From: Trichosporon coremiiforme
Lineage: Eukaryota; Basidiomycota; Tremellomycetes; Trichosporonales; Trichosporonaceae
Assembly (NCBI GenBank): GCA_039545355.1
Contig: BCJJ01000020.1
Coordinates: 124,001-188,000 of the forward strand
DNA length: 64,000 bases
Reading direction: 5' to 3'
Positions within the stretch are counted from its first letter, which is position 1. Each line of letters begins with the position of its first letter. The position numbers and the translations under genes are program-made. Below the pieces are notes generated by a model. It saw only the letters and a list, made by a program, of their open reading frames with translations. It ran no database searches and was not told the origin of the DNA. Shown piece by piece: positions 21,800 through 33,426 of the stretch.

Positions 21800-23830
21800 C
21801 TAGTCTACCCTGTCACCATGGCCTATCAGCCCCAGACGAGGGCTCTCGGTGGTCCCCGAGACATGGCGGTCGTTGGACCACACCAGCCTCGAAGAGGAAA
21901 GTAACAGCCCTGCCTTGCCAAGCACTTGAGGTCCGTTGTTTGCGATCAAAGTACTCTCGTCATACAAGTGCTCACCCTCCGAATTATGGAAGCAGCACAG
22001 TTGTAAGTACGGCAAGACGGCCTGCAGGTCAGCTGAGATGCCGGCAATTAGGTAGCTTATCCGCTCGCCACTCGTGACGGCTTCCGTTGAACTGCGGTCA
22101 AGTTGTGCATGATTCCCCAGGGAGCTCATCGCCACCCCCCTCTCCCTCTTCTCCCTTCGCCTTCGAATTGATGGCGCACCTCTTCGGCAAGCGCTGGCAT
22201 CAGACGGACTGCATTCGCGAGCACTGCTGTCAGTTTGGCGTAGACGTCCCCCCAACTCACGCTCTGCATGGACTCTCTGACGCTGACGGCAGGCGGGGAT
22301 GGTGAAAGCACATCCGAACTACGAAGATGAGAGGCGATGCCTCGTCCTGAGCTTCAAGTAGTCAGCTTAAGCATTGTGAAAATGCAAGAGGCCTCACGGA
22401 CTCATCACAAAAGCCATCCGTGCCAAGTAACGCGTTGCTGAGGCTAGCTTTGGAGAGCCTAAAACCGGAAGCTCGCAGAGAAGCAGGTGGTGTCTCTTCG
22501 TTTCATGGAAGGCTTACTTCCAATTTCAGCTGCGAGCATCACCAGCTTATCAGCGCCTGAGCAGTAACCGTCTTCGCCAGTTCTCAAGGGACTCCAAAAA
22601 ACTCACCTTGGCACCCGCAGACATTCGACCGGGCTCAAAGACCTTCGCCGCTGCCCCTACCCTGGGGTCAGCTAGAGCGGACTTGGCAGCTCACACAGGA
22701 TTGCTCGACTTCTGCATGTATGGGTCGCGAGCTCATGGAGAGTAACGGTATTGGGGCAATTGAGACGTCAGCCAACGAATTCTTCAGTCGCCACAGCTCA
22801 CCTTTCTTGCCTGTTGGGAAACAGTACAATGGTACAACGGATGCAGTGCCGCGCGATAGGCGTCTGGATCATCAGCTTGGCAGAGGAGAACCAGCTCACC
22901 CAGTCCCCGAGTAGCCACAATGATAAGCTGCTAGGCGAAGCACGGCTGAGGGCACACTGCAATGTCAGCTACAACACAAGAGCTTCTAGCCCACGCAAGT
23001 CAGTCCCACGAGAGGCTTCGGTGATGCAGGTTCCCTGACCAAATGTGACGCCAGCTCCGACTGGGTGAGGTACAGTAGCTCACGCAAGTTTCCCTGCGGA
23101 CTTGGGTCGTGGCAGTGGCTCGTCGGGAACATCATGGGCGACCTCAAGGATGCTGAGGGGTTAGCTATTCATCCACGAAGGCTTCAGTAGCTCACAGTTC
23201 TCACCAACAAGTCCAATGACGGATGGCGAGGCAAGTTTGACCTTTTAACGCTCTGGCACAGCCTTACGCTGTCTTCCTGTCACGACGGCCGGAAACAAGG
23301 CCAATCGTCTACGAGCCAAGTGACAGCGCTGGGTGTCAGCTCGGCGGAAATGTCCGATAGCTCACGAACTGGTCAGTCTACAGGCTTGGCACCACGCTCG
23401 AGCCGGGTATTCACTACCATCGGATCTGGAGTCAGTTAGTCTCAGCGCTTGTCGTTCAACTGACAGTTGAGGGTTGAGTAGAGGGCGGCGGCGAGCGTGC
23501 TGCGATCATGGCCCTGTGTGGCACTCTGTTCCCCTGTGACCAGTTGGGTCGGCCATCGCCAGCTTCCCGTGATTCGAATGGACGAAGACGACTGTCGACA
23601 GCTACAAGATATCGTGGGAACAGCTCACTCAGCCTTGGCGCTGCCAACACCATCTTACAGATCCATGTTACCGACGCTGGGAGTCAGTTCAAATTGAGAC
23701 ACAGCACAACTCACCGACTCGTCCCCTCCTGCAAGAGCATTGTTAGTGGCGACTACTCACAGTCTGTGGCGGTGGTCTATGCAACGCCGTGGAAGGGACT
23801 GACAGCGTCGCTGTTACCTGTCTTGGAGCG
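21800..23830 (-). CDS. Unresolved intron-dense candidate gene
   Basis: The minus strand carries many donor-like GTGAGCT/GTGAGTT sites, each followed 30-45 nt later by AGCTAAC, GCTGAC or ACTGACT and an AG, for example 23157-23200. Between them lie protein-like pieces: LSELFPRYLVAVDSRLRPFE (about 23590-23640), AYRAALHPLYHCTVSQQ (about 22815-22870), VSWGDVYAKLTAVLANAVRL (about 22190-22260), and DLQAVLPYLQLCCFHNSEG before the end near 21825. The style recalls fungal-specific regulators, which is inference only. I could not phase all exons, so boundaries are approximate and some frames may be broken. Confidence 0.35.
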
Positions 23831-24236
23831 GCGCTGACAAACTGCGCTGCACTGCGTATCAAGTGGCGAACGCCCGACAAGATAACACTGGGCCCAGAAC
23901 CCCGCCTGACGAGTACGCCTGGGGTGTGTCACTCCGACTGCTCTCACAACTCACAGTGTTGAGGATGGTAGGAGTGTTAGTTGGTCAGTGTAAAGACTGA
24001 AGTGTCAGTGTTCTGTGACGTCGTTGCTGACGTCTGAAGGCGGGCGGGCGCAGCTATGACGGAAGGACACGAGATGAGTCAGTGCCGTGTCGAGACCATA
24101 GATCACGGGTAGGGGCGCTGAAACCCTGCAGATCAGACGTGTCTGCGACCTCTACCCCGTCAACACAGGGAGTGGCATTCAATAAACACTACATTATACT
24201 TCTCGCCGCTTCCTTAACTTCTGACGTTTCCTTTCC

Positions 24237-26391
24237 TTACTGGACTACAAACTCATTACTCGTGCCCTCGAACGCACTAATCTTGCCCGTGACTGGCGCC
24301 TTGCTGTCGCCGTAATACTTGAGCCTGTACGTGCCAGGTTCAGTGTGGTCGTCGTTCCCCGTCTGCCAGGAGATAGTCACTTCCGAATACCCAGTCAGAC
24401 CATTCGTGCGCTTCCAGTTGTATGTCAGGTGCCAGTCGCGGTCGCTTCTGACTTGCTGCCACTGGTCTCCGTTCTTCTTCTCGACCGCCGCGTACGTGCC
24501 CTCGAGACGGAAGTTGTTGCGCGGGTTTGCGCCGACAAATCGCGCTTCGGCGAGCGAGCCGATCGAGATGGAGGCAGCGGGCTGAGACAGGACTTGTCCG
24601 AAGGACTTGCCGATTGGTGGGTTGTCGTACACCACCTTGGTTAAAAGGGTCAAGGCGTGCGCGCGCGTGTCGGGCGGAATCGGGCCAGGGTCCGGGCCAC
24701 TGGAGCCTTCGCGCAGATAGCTAACGCGAGACACGGTCAGGTTGATATGCGCGTTGAGCGTGTGCGGGCCAAACAGGGTCGAGGCCCCTTCGTACCGCTG
24801 CACGCCGTACTCCTCCTCTGTCGTGACGTAGGACGTGTATCCATTGCTCGGGCCGGCCAGCACCACAATCGGCTGCGTGCCGAGAACGGGACCCGCAGCC
24901 TCCGCGATCGCGTTCCGCCACCTCCGTCCCGCCATCGTCGTCGCTTCAGCGGGGGAGATGATCATGATGAGCTGGCCGATACGCATGAGCTGCACGTCCA
25001 CATGGTTCGGACCCCAGGCGTAGGGCAAGTCCATCTCGCCGATATCGACCAGGATGGGCTTGACTCCCTGGCACTTCTTCTGCCGCTCTGAGGGCGTCTT
25101 CAAAATCAGAGACGCGAGCTGCCAGAAGGGGTTGCGCGGCTTGCCGTTCGTGGCGGACTGCTGGAAGTCGCTGATTCCGGGACCGTCGGCCGTGCCCGCG
25201 CCGAAGCTGAACCCAAGGGCTGAAGGGCAGGTCTCGACCATAGCGCCGGTTTGGGGGTGCGGGAAGGAGAAGTACCGCATGTCCTGCATGAAGTGGAAGG
25301 AGCGAACGGGTCCTGAGATGGCTGTTCCGGAAGAGTCGAGCGAGTTCATGATCTCGGCGGCTGTGGCGTACTGCCTCCTTCCGATCTCGTAGCAGGAGGA
25401 TAGACCATTGTCCTTGGCTGTGAACATGGGTCCGCGGGCTTGGCACTTGACGACCGTGCCATCGGCACAAGTGCTCTTCTCGAGGTTGCACTGCTGGTTC
25501 GAGCCGTCCTCGCACCACTGGCCCAGGGTGTTGGGCGAGACGTCGCCGACGTTGGCCTGCGAGAAGCCGGCCACGAACCCACCCCCGCGTTCCTGCTCCA
25601 TGAGCCAGGCGGCGACACCCTTGTTGTCCCCCGTCACGAGCGTGTTGTTGTTGTGCGCACTGGTTCCGTGCGTCGCGTACCAGTTCAGGGCGCCAATGTG
25701 CGTCCCATCCGTCTTCGTCAGGCGGAGCAGCGTCATCAGCGTGTCCGTCGAGTCGCCCTGGTCCATGTACTTGTCCCGCTCCTCCTTGGGATTCTGGAGA
25801 TACGCCCACAGCGAGCGGTTGATGTTTGCGTCCTTGACGTGTGCCGTGCCGAGCGTCAGCGTGCCCTCGGAGAGGGAGTTGTGCGCGTCCCGGATCGCCT
25901 TCATCGTCCCGTCCACGATCGCCTGGTAGTTCTCCCGGTGGAAGCCGAGCACACTAGCCTGGTGCAGCAGGTAGTTTGAGTACCCGCCGGGACCAGAGTG
26001 CGAGTGCGTGCCGATGATCGCGACGTGCTTTTCCTTGTACATCTTGAGCTCGCCGTCGCCGGCCAGCGCCTCAACGATACCGCGGCGCACGGCCGTGTCG
26101 CCCATCCCCGTGTCGAGAATTACGTACACGAGTCGGTCATCGGGATTCGACGTAGAGCCCATGATGAACACGCGCGAATACAGGCGCTGCTTCAAGCCCG
26201 TGCCCTTCTGCTCGAACACTGGTGTAAGTCTGGAATGTGGACAACAACTCACTCGCATAGCCCATGAACGGCACCTCGACCGCCGTACCCGTGATGTCGC
26301 CACGGCCGACGCCGAGGAGATAGGTGTCGCCGGCGGCGAGCGCGAGTAGCGGCGCCAATAGCAAGAGTAGGAGACTGAGAAGGCGTCGCAT
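24237..26391 (-). CDS. Neutral/alkaline ceramidase, secretory
   Basis: Hydrolyses the amide bond of ceramide to sphingosine and fatty acid, extracellularly or in the secretory pathway. Two exons: 26253-26391 and 24237-26218, separated by a 34-nt intron with a TTACACCAG end; 706 residues, normal for the family. The chosen ATG gives a signal peptide MRRLLSLLLLLLAPLLALA, followed by LGVGRGDITG and PFMGYA, as in known ceramidases. The catalytic hexapeptide GDVSPN with nucleophilic Ser is in SQANVGDVSPNTLGQW. Zinc ligands lie in GTHSHSGPGGY and NWYATHGTSAH. The C-terminal domain is Ig-like (FRLEGTYAAV, TISWQTGNDD, GTYRLKYYG). No membrane anchor is visible. Confidence 0.95.
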
Positions 26392-28376
26392 TGTGTGTGT
26401 TGGGTCTGGGGAGCGAGAGAGGGGCGTGACGCTGTTTGTCTTATTTATGTTGCTCACGGGGTCCGCTGTGGGGCACGCTCTGCTCGTTGCTCAAGGTGAT
26501 CGAGTCCGTCCAGGATGGAGTTCAGAAGCAACACCGCGGCCACATGATTCCAGAGGGGTGCGAGCCGGTAGGGGCAGGCAGAAGTGAGTCAGCACCCGGC
26601 TGGAGCAAGACTAGTCAGGCGCCAGCAGCTCAGCAGGGGAGGGGGTTGTGCAGAGCGGCAAGACGATCCCGATACAGTTCGTGCAGGTGACATGCCCCCC
26701 AGCGACCCCGTCAGTGGCCACCCCGGCCTGATTGCAGTATTGCCTCAGGTAGTAAATTACGGCATACTCCCGTATCAGCGCCTTTGAAGCGCCCTAGTGT
26801 CTTGCTGCATGTGTGTTTGTGTGCTGCGCTGCTGCTGCTTTCTTGGTGACTGTGGGGCATCGCAAGAGGTGGGTGTTCAGTATCCGCCTGCTGATGTCGC
26901 GCGAGCTGGACGGGCTCGACGCGAGGAGGACGCGGGGGGGAACACGGTGTCTGGGGTCCGTCGGTGGGCTAGCGTGTGGGGCACGGTATGCTGAGTCGCT
27001 GGCTGTGGGTCGCTCTGGGTCGCTGTGGGTCCGCTTAATTAGCCCCAAAGTCGGCGGTGCAAATGCTGAACAGTAAAACAAGATTGAGAGCAGTGACGCA
27101 CATGACCCCGGGCCACTTGCGGAAATTAAGATGAATCCCGCGCGGTAGGGATTGCTCTACATTGAGCACACCGGCGAAGATGCGATGCGAACGGCTGTTG
27201 ACGGTTCTTGGTCGTAGGACAACGCGTTATGTGGAACCGGTCTTGGGTCGTAGGTGGGAGGTCTAGGGTGCACTGCCGTTTGCTTGGCGCGTCAGAGGCA
27301 CAAGGCACACAGCCCGCCTGCGGAGCATAAACGGGCTCACGCCCACACTCCGTTTCCCTTGATGACATGTGCATCTAATGGATTCCCAATGGGCAGGTTC
27401 AACAGCCGTCAGCTGATCATGAATGGAGCTTCCATTGTTAATGAGTGCAGAACAATCGAGCTGATCGAGAGCATAGCTTGGACAAACAAGGTTAGATCTG
27501 AATGCCCACTCGAGTCAGACGAGCGAGACATCAATGCCGATGGCAAGCAAACGGGCATGGGCCCCCAGTCGATCAAGGGCCGGTGGCTGCGGTGGCTGAG
27601 GGGCTGCCGATGGCTTTACATTCCATTGCAATGTTTGACAACTGCCTGATGCCTGAGCGCACGAGGACACAGACCGTCGGCTTCGAGCGGCAACCTCGTG
27701 AGGATTTGATCAGTCGTTCAAAAGTCGTTATGGGGATCTGGCATGTTGTGGTCGCGCGCTGTGGTGTTGAACTCCGTTATGCTGTGACTGGTTGTCGGCG
27801 AAACGCGAGCGAGACTACGTCGGCGGCGTACTGGACCGTCACGGAGAACTTGTGTCGGTGTTGACCGACGCTGGGGACAGCGTGGTGCGGGCTGAGTAAC
27901 GGATGCAAGACATAGATGTTGGAGGGTATAAAGGCCGTGAGCATGCCCTTTTGCGGATGGCCAACGAGGCTGCGTTTCTGGGAATCTCAATGACCGAAAA
28001 CAACAGGATGCATCCGGGCAAGATATCCTGCAGGCACATGCACTCGGCGGACTCCAGCAACGCAGACCTCGAGATGCGACTGTGAGCTCGGCGACTTGCT
28101 GATGATGTCGGTTTCGGACGGAGAGACAGAGTTTGCAGAGTAATGTTGTGGGCAGGGGAAGCTGAGCATGTGAGGTCCTGTTGCGGGCAGGGGAAATTGA
28201 TAACGTTTCGATGTGGGAGAGATAAGGAGTCAGAGTGCAGATGGGTTGCGATGCAGTGTTGGGCTTCCCGAGATGCTTTCCTCGGATCTGCATAAAGCGT
28301 TTTTGAAGAAGCATTCACGACCTGCACCCCGGGTCCCCATGGCACTCCATAGCTGTCTGCTCGAACGCACTAGCGC
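26392..28376. other. Long spacer without a supportable gene
   Basis: The start is the ceramidase upstream region, with an AT-rich CATAAATAAG-like element on the minus strand near 26445. Frames at 27254-27649 and 27718-28345 overlap on both strands and show no domain. I see no tRNA or repeat. Confidence 0.25.
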
Positions 28377-28600
28377 TCACATGCTCACAAGTTGTACGTC
28401 GGGCGTTAACCTGCTGGTACATTGCATGAGCAAAACGGTAGGGAATCCATCGCTTTTCAAGCCACGTTTGACCTCCATCGACACTTCGGGCATTTCGTGG
28501 CCGAGTTTTGCTGCGTGGGCGAGCAATGGTTGCATGACTGCAGTGCAGATCGTGTAGAACGTGCAGAAACCCATCTGGAAACCCCGATCTGCCTCGAAGG
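28377..28600 (-). CDS. Orphan coding segment, unknown
   Basis: The minus strand encodes GFQMGFCTFYTICTAVMQPL, LLAHAAKLGHEMPEVSMEVK and SDGFPTVLLMQ in one frame ending before TGA at 28377. Composition is protein-like but no family is recognised, and no start is visible. It may be an exon of the same locus as the segment at 28818-29125. Confidence 0.25.
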
Positions 28601-28817
28601 ATGCATGCTCGCCGTCTCGCTTATCAGGCGAACTTGTGTAGTTCCCGGGTGGGCCAGGGCTGCATGTTACCGGTCTCAGCACGAGTGGGAGCTGACGAAT
28701 CTGCCGTTTGTCATTGTCCTTATATGCTCGAATGGGATCACACCCAACGGACACAGCCACCTCGAGATCGACTGAAAAGGGAGGCGGGGAAGGTACCGAA
28801 GTGAACGGGACTGCACA

Positions 28818-29125
28818 TCAAACGCTGCCCCAGTACGCAACATCATCCAACATACCACGAGCGGACACGGTCAACTCTAGCCCTCCCAGCTGCGCCAGCG
28901 ACTGCGCCAAGATGGTCTCCCCGACTTCGATAGGCGTCGGGAAGTGTATGCAGCGCCGAATCTCCCGGAGCGGATGAGCTTGCAGCGGGCACGATCTGAG
29001 TCAAGTAGCCACCACACTCACAAGCGTGACCCAGGTGTGCGCCGGGGCCCGAAGAGATCGGGCTAAGCTGGGCCGAGGAATGTCGAGGATTGCCAGCGAC
29101 CACGATCGCAGGCTGATGCAAGCGG
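28818..29125 (-). CDS. Orphan two-exon 3' end, unknown
   Basis: A 53-codon minus-strand frame reads HPLREIRRCIHFPTPIEVGE, then ILAQSLAQLGGLELTVSARG and MLDDVAYWGSV to TGA (28818-28820). It starts after a GCAAG ac­ceptor of a 43-nt intron (28979-29021, GTGAGTG donor). The preceding exon from 29022 upward includes AIVVAGNPRHSSAQLS or, in another frame, SLAILDIPRPSLARSL; phase favours the first. No start codon or domain found. Confidence 0.3.
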
Positions 29126-29964
29126 CAAGGCGCGGCTCCTTGCTGCCCCGGGTCAGATGATGTAACCTCCGCAAGTCTACGCTGGACTATGCGTACGGCT
29201 ACGCACGACTACGATGCTGCGCTACCAGACACGACACGTCACCGGGATCCCCATGATCAACACTGCGGTCATTCTTCTCCTTCCCAGGCTGTCACATGTC
29301 ACTCATCTTTCTCCCTTCACCAATGTGGCGGTCTGACTTGAGCGCGCCGGCGCCCGGCACATACCTTGCATCTTCGGTTTCAAGTCTGCAACAGTCCGTA
29401 TGTCTTCCAGTGCGCATTCCGTGTACGTCTTCCAGGAGAATTGCGGGAATCCCTGGAGAGGTGAGGAGAATCCGGGCCGTCAAGACAGCTCAGGACGTTT
29501 AGACCGACGCTGCTCGCAGTCTAATGTGACGCTAGCTGATCCAGTCTTTCAAAAGGAGGAAGTATTGCGTGCTTCGCTTCGCACAACGTTCACAACGCCC
29601 TTATATAGCGTTGTCCGTTGTCGATCGGGCAACTTTGAATGCGGGGCCAGATGCCCAACGGACCGGCGGCCAGGCGCGTGCCTGGAACCCCGCCGAGCCA
29701 ACTTCGTCACCTGACGCTGGCCTCCACCATAGCCGGCCAGTCTCAACTTCGTGCTGCTTGCTACATATACCCGGGTCGACGTTCTGGGACCCACGCCACT
29801 CGGCTTCCACGCTCTTTTCGACATCACCTTCGTTGGATCGGCCATCGACTCTCTCTTCCCCTCGCTCCCACCGGTTCCGCTCCCGCCGACGCCGACGAAA
29901 CCGACAGCGAGACGACATCCACGACACATTCCCGATCGAGCAAGACGAAGCAAGCCCACGGACA
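29126..29964. promoter_or_regulatory. Upstream region of the MpaB-like gene
   Basis: No gene seen. The frame of the downstream gene stays open for about 400 nt before its ATG, but this stretch has the composition of a leader, with a TTATATAG TATA-like element near 29600 and CT-rich runs near 29830-29900, so I do not include it in the protein. Confidence 0.4.
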
Positions 29965-31125
29965 ATGTACTACCTCGTCGGGGCGCTCGTCGCGCTTGCG
30001 CTACTCGCGCAACGCGTCTGGGCCGTACGCCAAGTCCGCTATCTTAGGATATCCGATTGCGAGCTGAAATACGCGCACCTGCTCAAGAACCCCGAGAAGA
30101 TGACGTACCAAGAAGCGAACGAAATCATGCACGTCAGCCAGGTGTGGGACATGCCGTGGCTCGCGACGATCTCTCTCTCCTTCGCGCTCTTCAAGACCTA
30201 TGCGATTCCGACCATCTCGAAAGTCCTGTGCAAGTCGCGCGAACTGTCTGATCCTGCGAACGCCGCGCGCCGCGCCGAGGACACGGCAGTTACGATCACT
30301 GAGTTCCTGCGCGGTCTGGACACGGAGCGCGGCGCCCAGGCGCTCGCGAGGATGAACTACCTCCATTCCCGGTATGGATCGTTGATTACGAACGACGACA
30401 TGCTCTACACGCTGTCACTGTTTATCTTTGAACCCATCGCGTTTGCGGAGAAGTACGACTGGCGCCCACTGACCCCGCTCGAGCAGGAGAGCCGGTACGT
30501 GTTCTGGCGCGAGATCGGGGCGCGGATGGGGATCAAGAACATTCCTCCTACGCGCGAGGCGCTCTACCTCTGGAAAGAGGGGTATGCGAAGGAGCACTAC
30601 AAGTACAGTGCGGACAACCGGGCCGTCGGCGACGCGACCTTCGATGTGTTCCTGCGTGCCATCCCTGGGCCACTGAAGGGCTTCGCGCGCCAAGCCTCGA
30701 TCGCGCTGCTCGACGACCAAACCCGCGAAGCGTTCGGGTACGAACGCAGTCCCGAGTGGATCTACAAGTTTGTGCCCGCCCTCCTCATCGCGCGAGGCTG
30801 GTTCGTGGGCTACTTCCTCCTCCCTCGCCTGAAGACACCGAAGCACATCGAGACCGAAGAGATCAAGAACGAAAAGGGCGAGGTGACGGCCTTCCAGCGC
30901 CTCGGGTTCCTGTTTGAGCCGTGGTATGTGTCCCCCAAGGTCGGGCCGCTGGGCGTGTTCGGATACCACTCCCCGGGCGTGCCGTGGCATCCCGAGGGAT
31001 ACGAGCCGAGCCGTCTTGGGCCGGAACGGCTTAGAGACACGGGGGTGGACGTGGTGAAGAAGAACGCCGAGGAAATGATTGCGAAGGCTAAGGTTTGCCC
31101 TTTCTTTGCAGCTACGACGCAGTAG
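29965..31125 (+). CDS. ER-bound oxygenase MpaB/MpaB'-like (DUF2236, rubber-oxygenase fold)
   Basis: A heme-dependent oxygenase-like membrane protein of the DUF2236 superfamily, named after MpaB of the mycophenolic acid pathway and latex-clearing protein; most fungal members have unknown substrates. Single exon, 386 residues from the ATG at 29965, which gives a membrane anchor YYLVGALVALALLAQRVWAV. The core contains RMNYLHSRYG (candidate heme-region His), NDDMLYTLSLFIFEPIAF, WREIGARMGIKNIPPTREAL and a second hydrophobic stretch RGWFVGYFLLPRL near residue 275. The C-terminus is HSPGVPWHPEGYEPSRLGP. No partner gene of a secondary-metabolite cluster is nearby, so a lipid-related housekeeping role is as likely. 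Confidence 0.8.
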   Translation: MYYLVGALVALALLAQRVWAVRQVRYLRISDCELKYAHLLKNPEKMTYQEANEIMHVSQVWDMPWLATISLSFALFKTYAIPTISKVLCKSRELSDPANAARRAEDTAVTITEFLRGLDTERGAQALARMNYLHSRYGSLITNDDMLYTLSLFIFEPIAFAEKYDWRPLTPLEQESRYVFWREIGARMGIKNIPPTREALYLWKEGYAKEHYKYSADNRAVGDATFDVFLRAIPGPLKGFARQASIALLDDQTREAFGYERSPEWIYKFVPALLIARGWFVGYFLLPRLKTPKHIETEEIKNEKGEVTAFQRLGFLFEPWYVSPKVGPLGVFGYHSPGVPWHPEGYEPSRLGPERLRDTGVDVVKKNAEEMIAKAKVCPFFAATTQ

Positions 31126-31463
31126 ACGCCTAAGCGCCTAAAGAGTAGAGCCGCCTCAATGGCGGGATCACAGATTCTTGTACAGTCTTGTAGCAGATGC
31201 AGCAGAGCAGCAGTTTATCTCATTAGTTCACCTTGACTTGAAACCTTGTTCGCGATTCAGTTGCTGCTCCCCATCACTTCAGGAACGGCATCCCTGGCAT
31301 CGCATCCCTGGCATCACCCGTCTTCTTCCACGCCTCCCATCGACCGCACCCACGCGCATAGGCACAGACACGAGATACATTCTCAGAAACCGGAAACTGA
31401 AACTGACATTACTGAACATGACGAAAAAAGAACGTTACGTCGCAAGACTTGAGCGCTGCGGGC
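31126..31463. other. Convergent 3' spacer
   Basis: About 340 nt between two converging stop codons; nothing but presumed 3' untranslated sequence. Confidence 0.4.
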
Positions 31464-32677
31464 TTAGTAGCCTGCACTAGGCTGCTGGGGCTGTGCACCA
31501 CCAATGATGGGCGGGTGGCTCTGCCCGCCCTCGGGGAACCCGCCAATGATGGGCGGGTGAGCCTTGACGGTCCTCGGCTCAACGTCGGGAATGGGGGGCA
31601 CCGGGCGCGCCTGCGCGACGCGCTCCTGGTTCTGGGGCACTTGCTGGTTTTGCAGGATCGGCTGGGTGTGCTGGACCTGGTCGGCGTACTGAACGTGATG
31701 CTGCTGGGCGGGAGGGGCCTGGTGGGTGGGGTGTCCCTGTGCGGCGGCCGCGTTGTCGTGTGCGGCACGCTCGGCGAGACCCATGCCGCCCGATCCGGAG
31801 CCGGTCGAGACGGGCGAGGGCGCGCCGTACTCTGGCGCCGCGACGCGGCGGACCTCACCGCCTGCGACACCGGCAGCGACACCACCGACGGCACCGCCAG
31901 CAATGGGGGAGGTAGGCGAAGCCTGGACGGGCGACGTGACGGTCTCGCCCGTGTACACGGGGGCGGCGACGCGGTGTCCGCTACCTCCAGAGCTTGTCGA
32001 CGTCGAACGGCCAATAGCCGCGCCGCCGGGACCCAACGAAGAGCCAGAGGCATACCTCTGCGAAGCCGAGCGGTTGACACCAACAGTGGAGCTGTTGTTG
32101 CTGCTGGTCGGCGATATGTTCCTTGTCCCGAGGGCGGCGAGACGCTCGTTCCGCTCCTCCTTCTTCTCCGAGAAGGTCGCCTGGACCTGGTCCAGCTTAT
32201 CTTTGGCGGACTGCGTCTCACCGATGGCACGCTGGTGCGCGGCGGCCATGTCGTCGGCCTCCTTGCGCGCCTTCTCGACGCGGATTCCCGCGTTCTGGAG
32301 TTCGGCCTCGGCCTTGGTCAGGACGGTGCGGGCCTTCTCCTGCGCTTGCAGAGCCTTCTCGAGCTCGGTCGTCGCGCTGTGCTCCTTCTTCGCGACGCGC
32401 GACTCTTCCTTCTGCGCAATGCTCAGGTCCTTCAGTGCCTGATGCACTTGCTTCTCGTCGTGCTTCGCCTCTGCCTGTTAGCTCGCTCCATGCTCGATGG
32501 GACTCAGTCGCGGCTGCGGGTTGGGTGGGCGGCGAGTCTGGGGTATGGTATGTGGGGGGAAGGGAAGAAAGATGAAGAGGGCGGTGGCGTCAAGGAACAA
32601 GTGACTGAGTTGAGTGACTCACCACGGTGGAGGATCTTCTCCTCCTTCTTGTCGGGGTCGGTGCTGAAGAGGCCCAT
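31464..32677 (-). CDS. Uncharacterised coiled-coil protein with Pro/Gln-rich tail
   Basis: Two exons, 32623-32677 and 31464-32470, with a 152-nt intron (GTGAGT donor; CTAACAGGCAG end, second AG used to keep phase); 353 residues. It starts MGLFSTDPDKKEEKILHR. Residues about 20-150 form a continuous charged heptad-like helix (KDLSIAQKEESRVAKKEH, EKALQAQEKARTVLTKAEAE, KDKLDQVQATFSEKKEERNE). The rest is low complexity, Ser/Gly- then Gln/Pro-rich, with a tandem HPPIIGG motif near the end and terminal QPSAGY. Small coiled-coil proteins of this kind are common in basidiomycetes and I cannot assign a function. Gly2 after Met could be an N-myristoylation site, but this is weak. Confidence 0.75.
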
Positions 32678-33426
32678 GGTGACTCGTGTGTGGTGTCGAT
32701 GAGATGTGGAAGAGGAGAAAGGAGAAGAGCAGACATCCCCTCTCGTGACACGATCCACACGATCCAGGTGGCCATGGGTGGCCAGTCCAGATCCGGGCCA
32801 GCGGGCCAGGCTGAGGCCAGACTAGACCGTAAGGACCGTAAGGACCTGACGAGCGACGGGACGGAAAGCGCGTCTGGTCCCTCGAAAGAGTGACGTCATA
32901 GGGCCCGGTCATAGGGCCCGTGCGTTCGTGCTGAATTGCTGCATCGTCTGCTCGCGTCGCGTGCTCTCTTCTGCTGGTTGGTGGACGTAGAGCGACGCTG
33001 AACGAAGCATGCATAAAGTGCTGATTCCAGAGATGAGAGGAGTGGGTCGTAGGTCGTAGATGCACAGGTCGACGCGTCGAATCGAGCGAACGCGTCGCGC
33101 CCCCCACCCTCCCCACCTGGAGATGTCTCAGATGTGTTCGATCGTCGTGTTTTGCAGACCACGCCGCAGAGGGCAGCGCTCTGGCCGCCTGATGGCATAC
33201 AGGTGTCTTGTACATCTTAGTCCTCGTCTCGTCGATCTTGTTGCACGATGCATTGGCCATGGAGCAACGCGCAACGCCCGCCCTCACGGGAAGTCGCGAC
33301 TCTTGTCACCTTTTGTTCTCCCGTCGTTGCGCCCACCTGGCATCATGCAACATGTGAAGCCGTCGTGCACTCATGAACCCCATTGACTTGGCAAGTTGAT
33401 GGCTTCACCTCCAACTAACGCCAGGT
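32678..33426. other. Divergent spacer
   Basis: Upstream sequence for the coiled-coil gene (-) and the small spliced locus (+). A short direct repeat TAGGGCCCGG/TAGGGCCCGT is at 32899-32920 and GACCGTAAG occurs twice near 32826-32842. No gene seen. Confidence 0.3.

Noticed and set aside
29569..29964. Upstream in-frame extension of the MpaB-like gene
   Set aside because: Ser/Arg/Pro-rich leader-like text; the ATG at 29965 begins directly with the family's membrane anchor.
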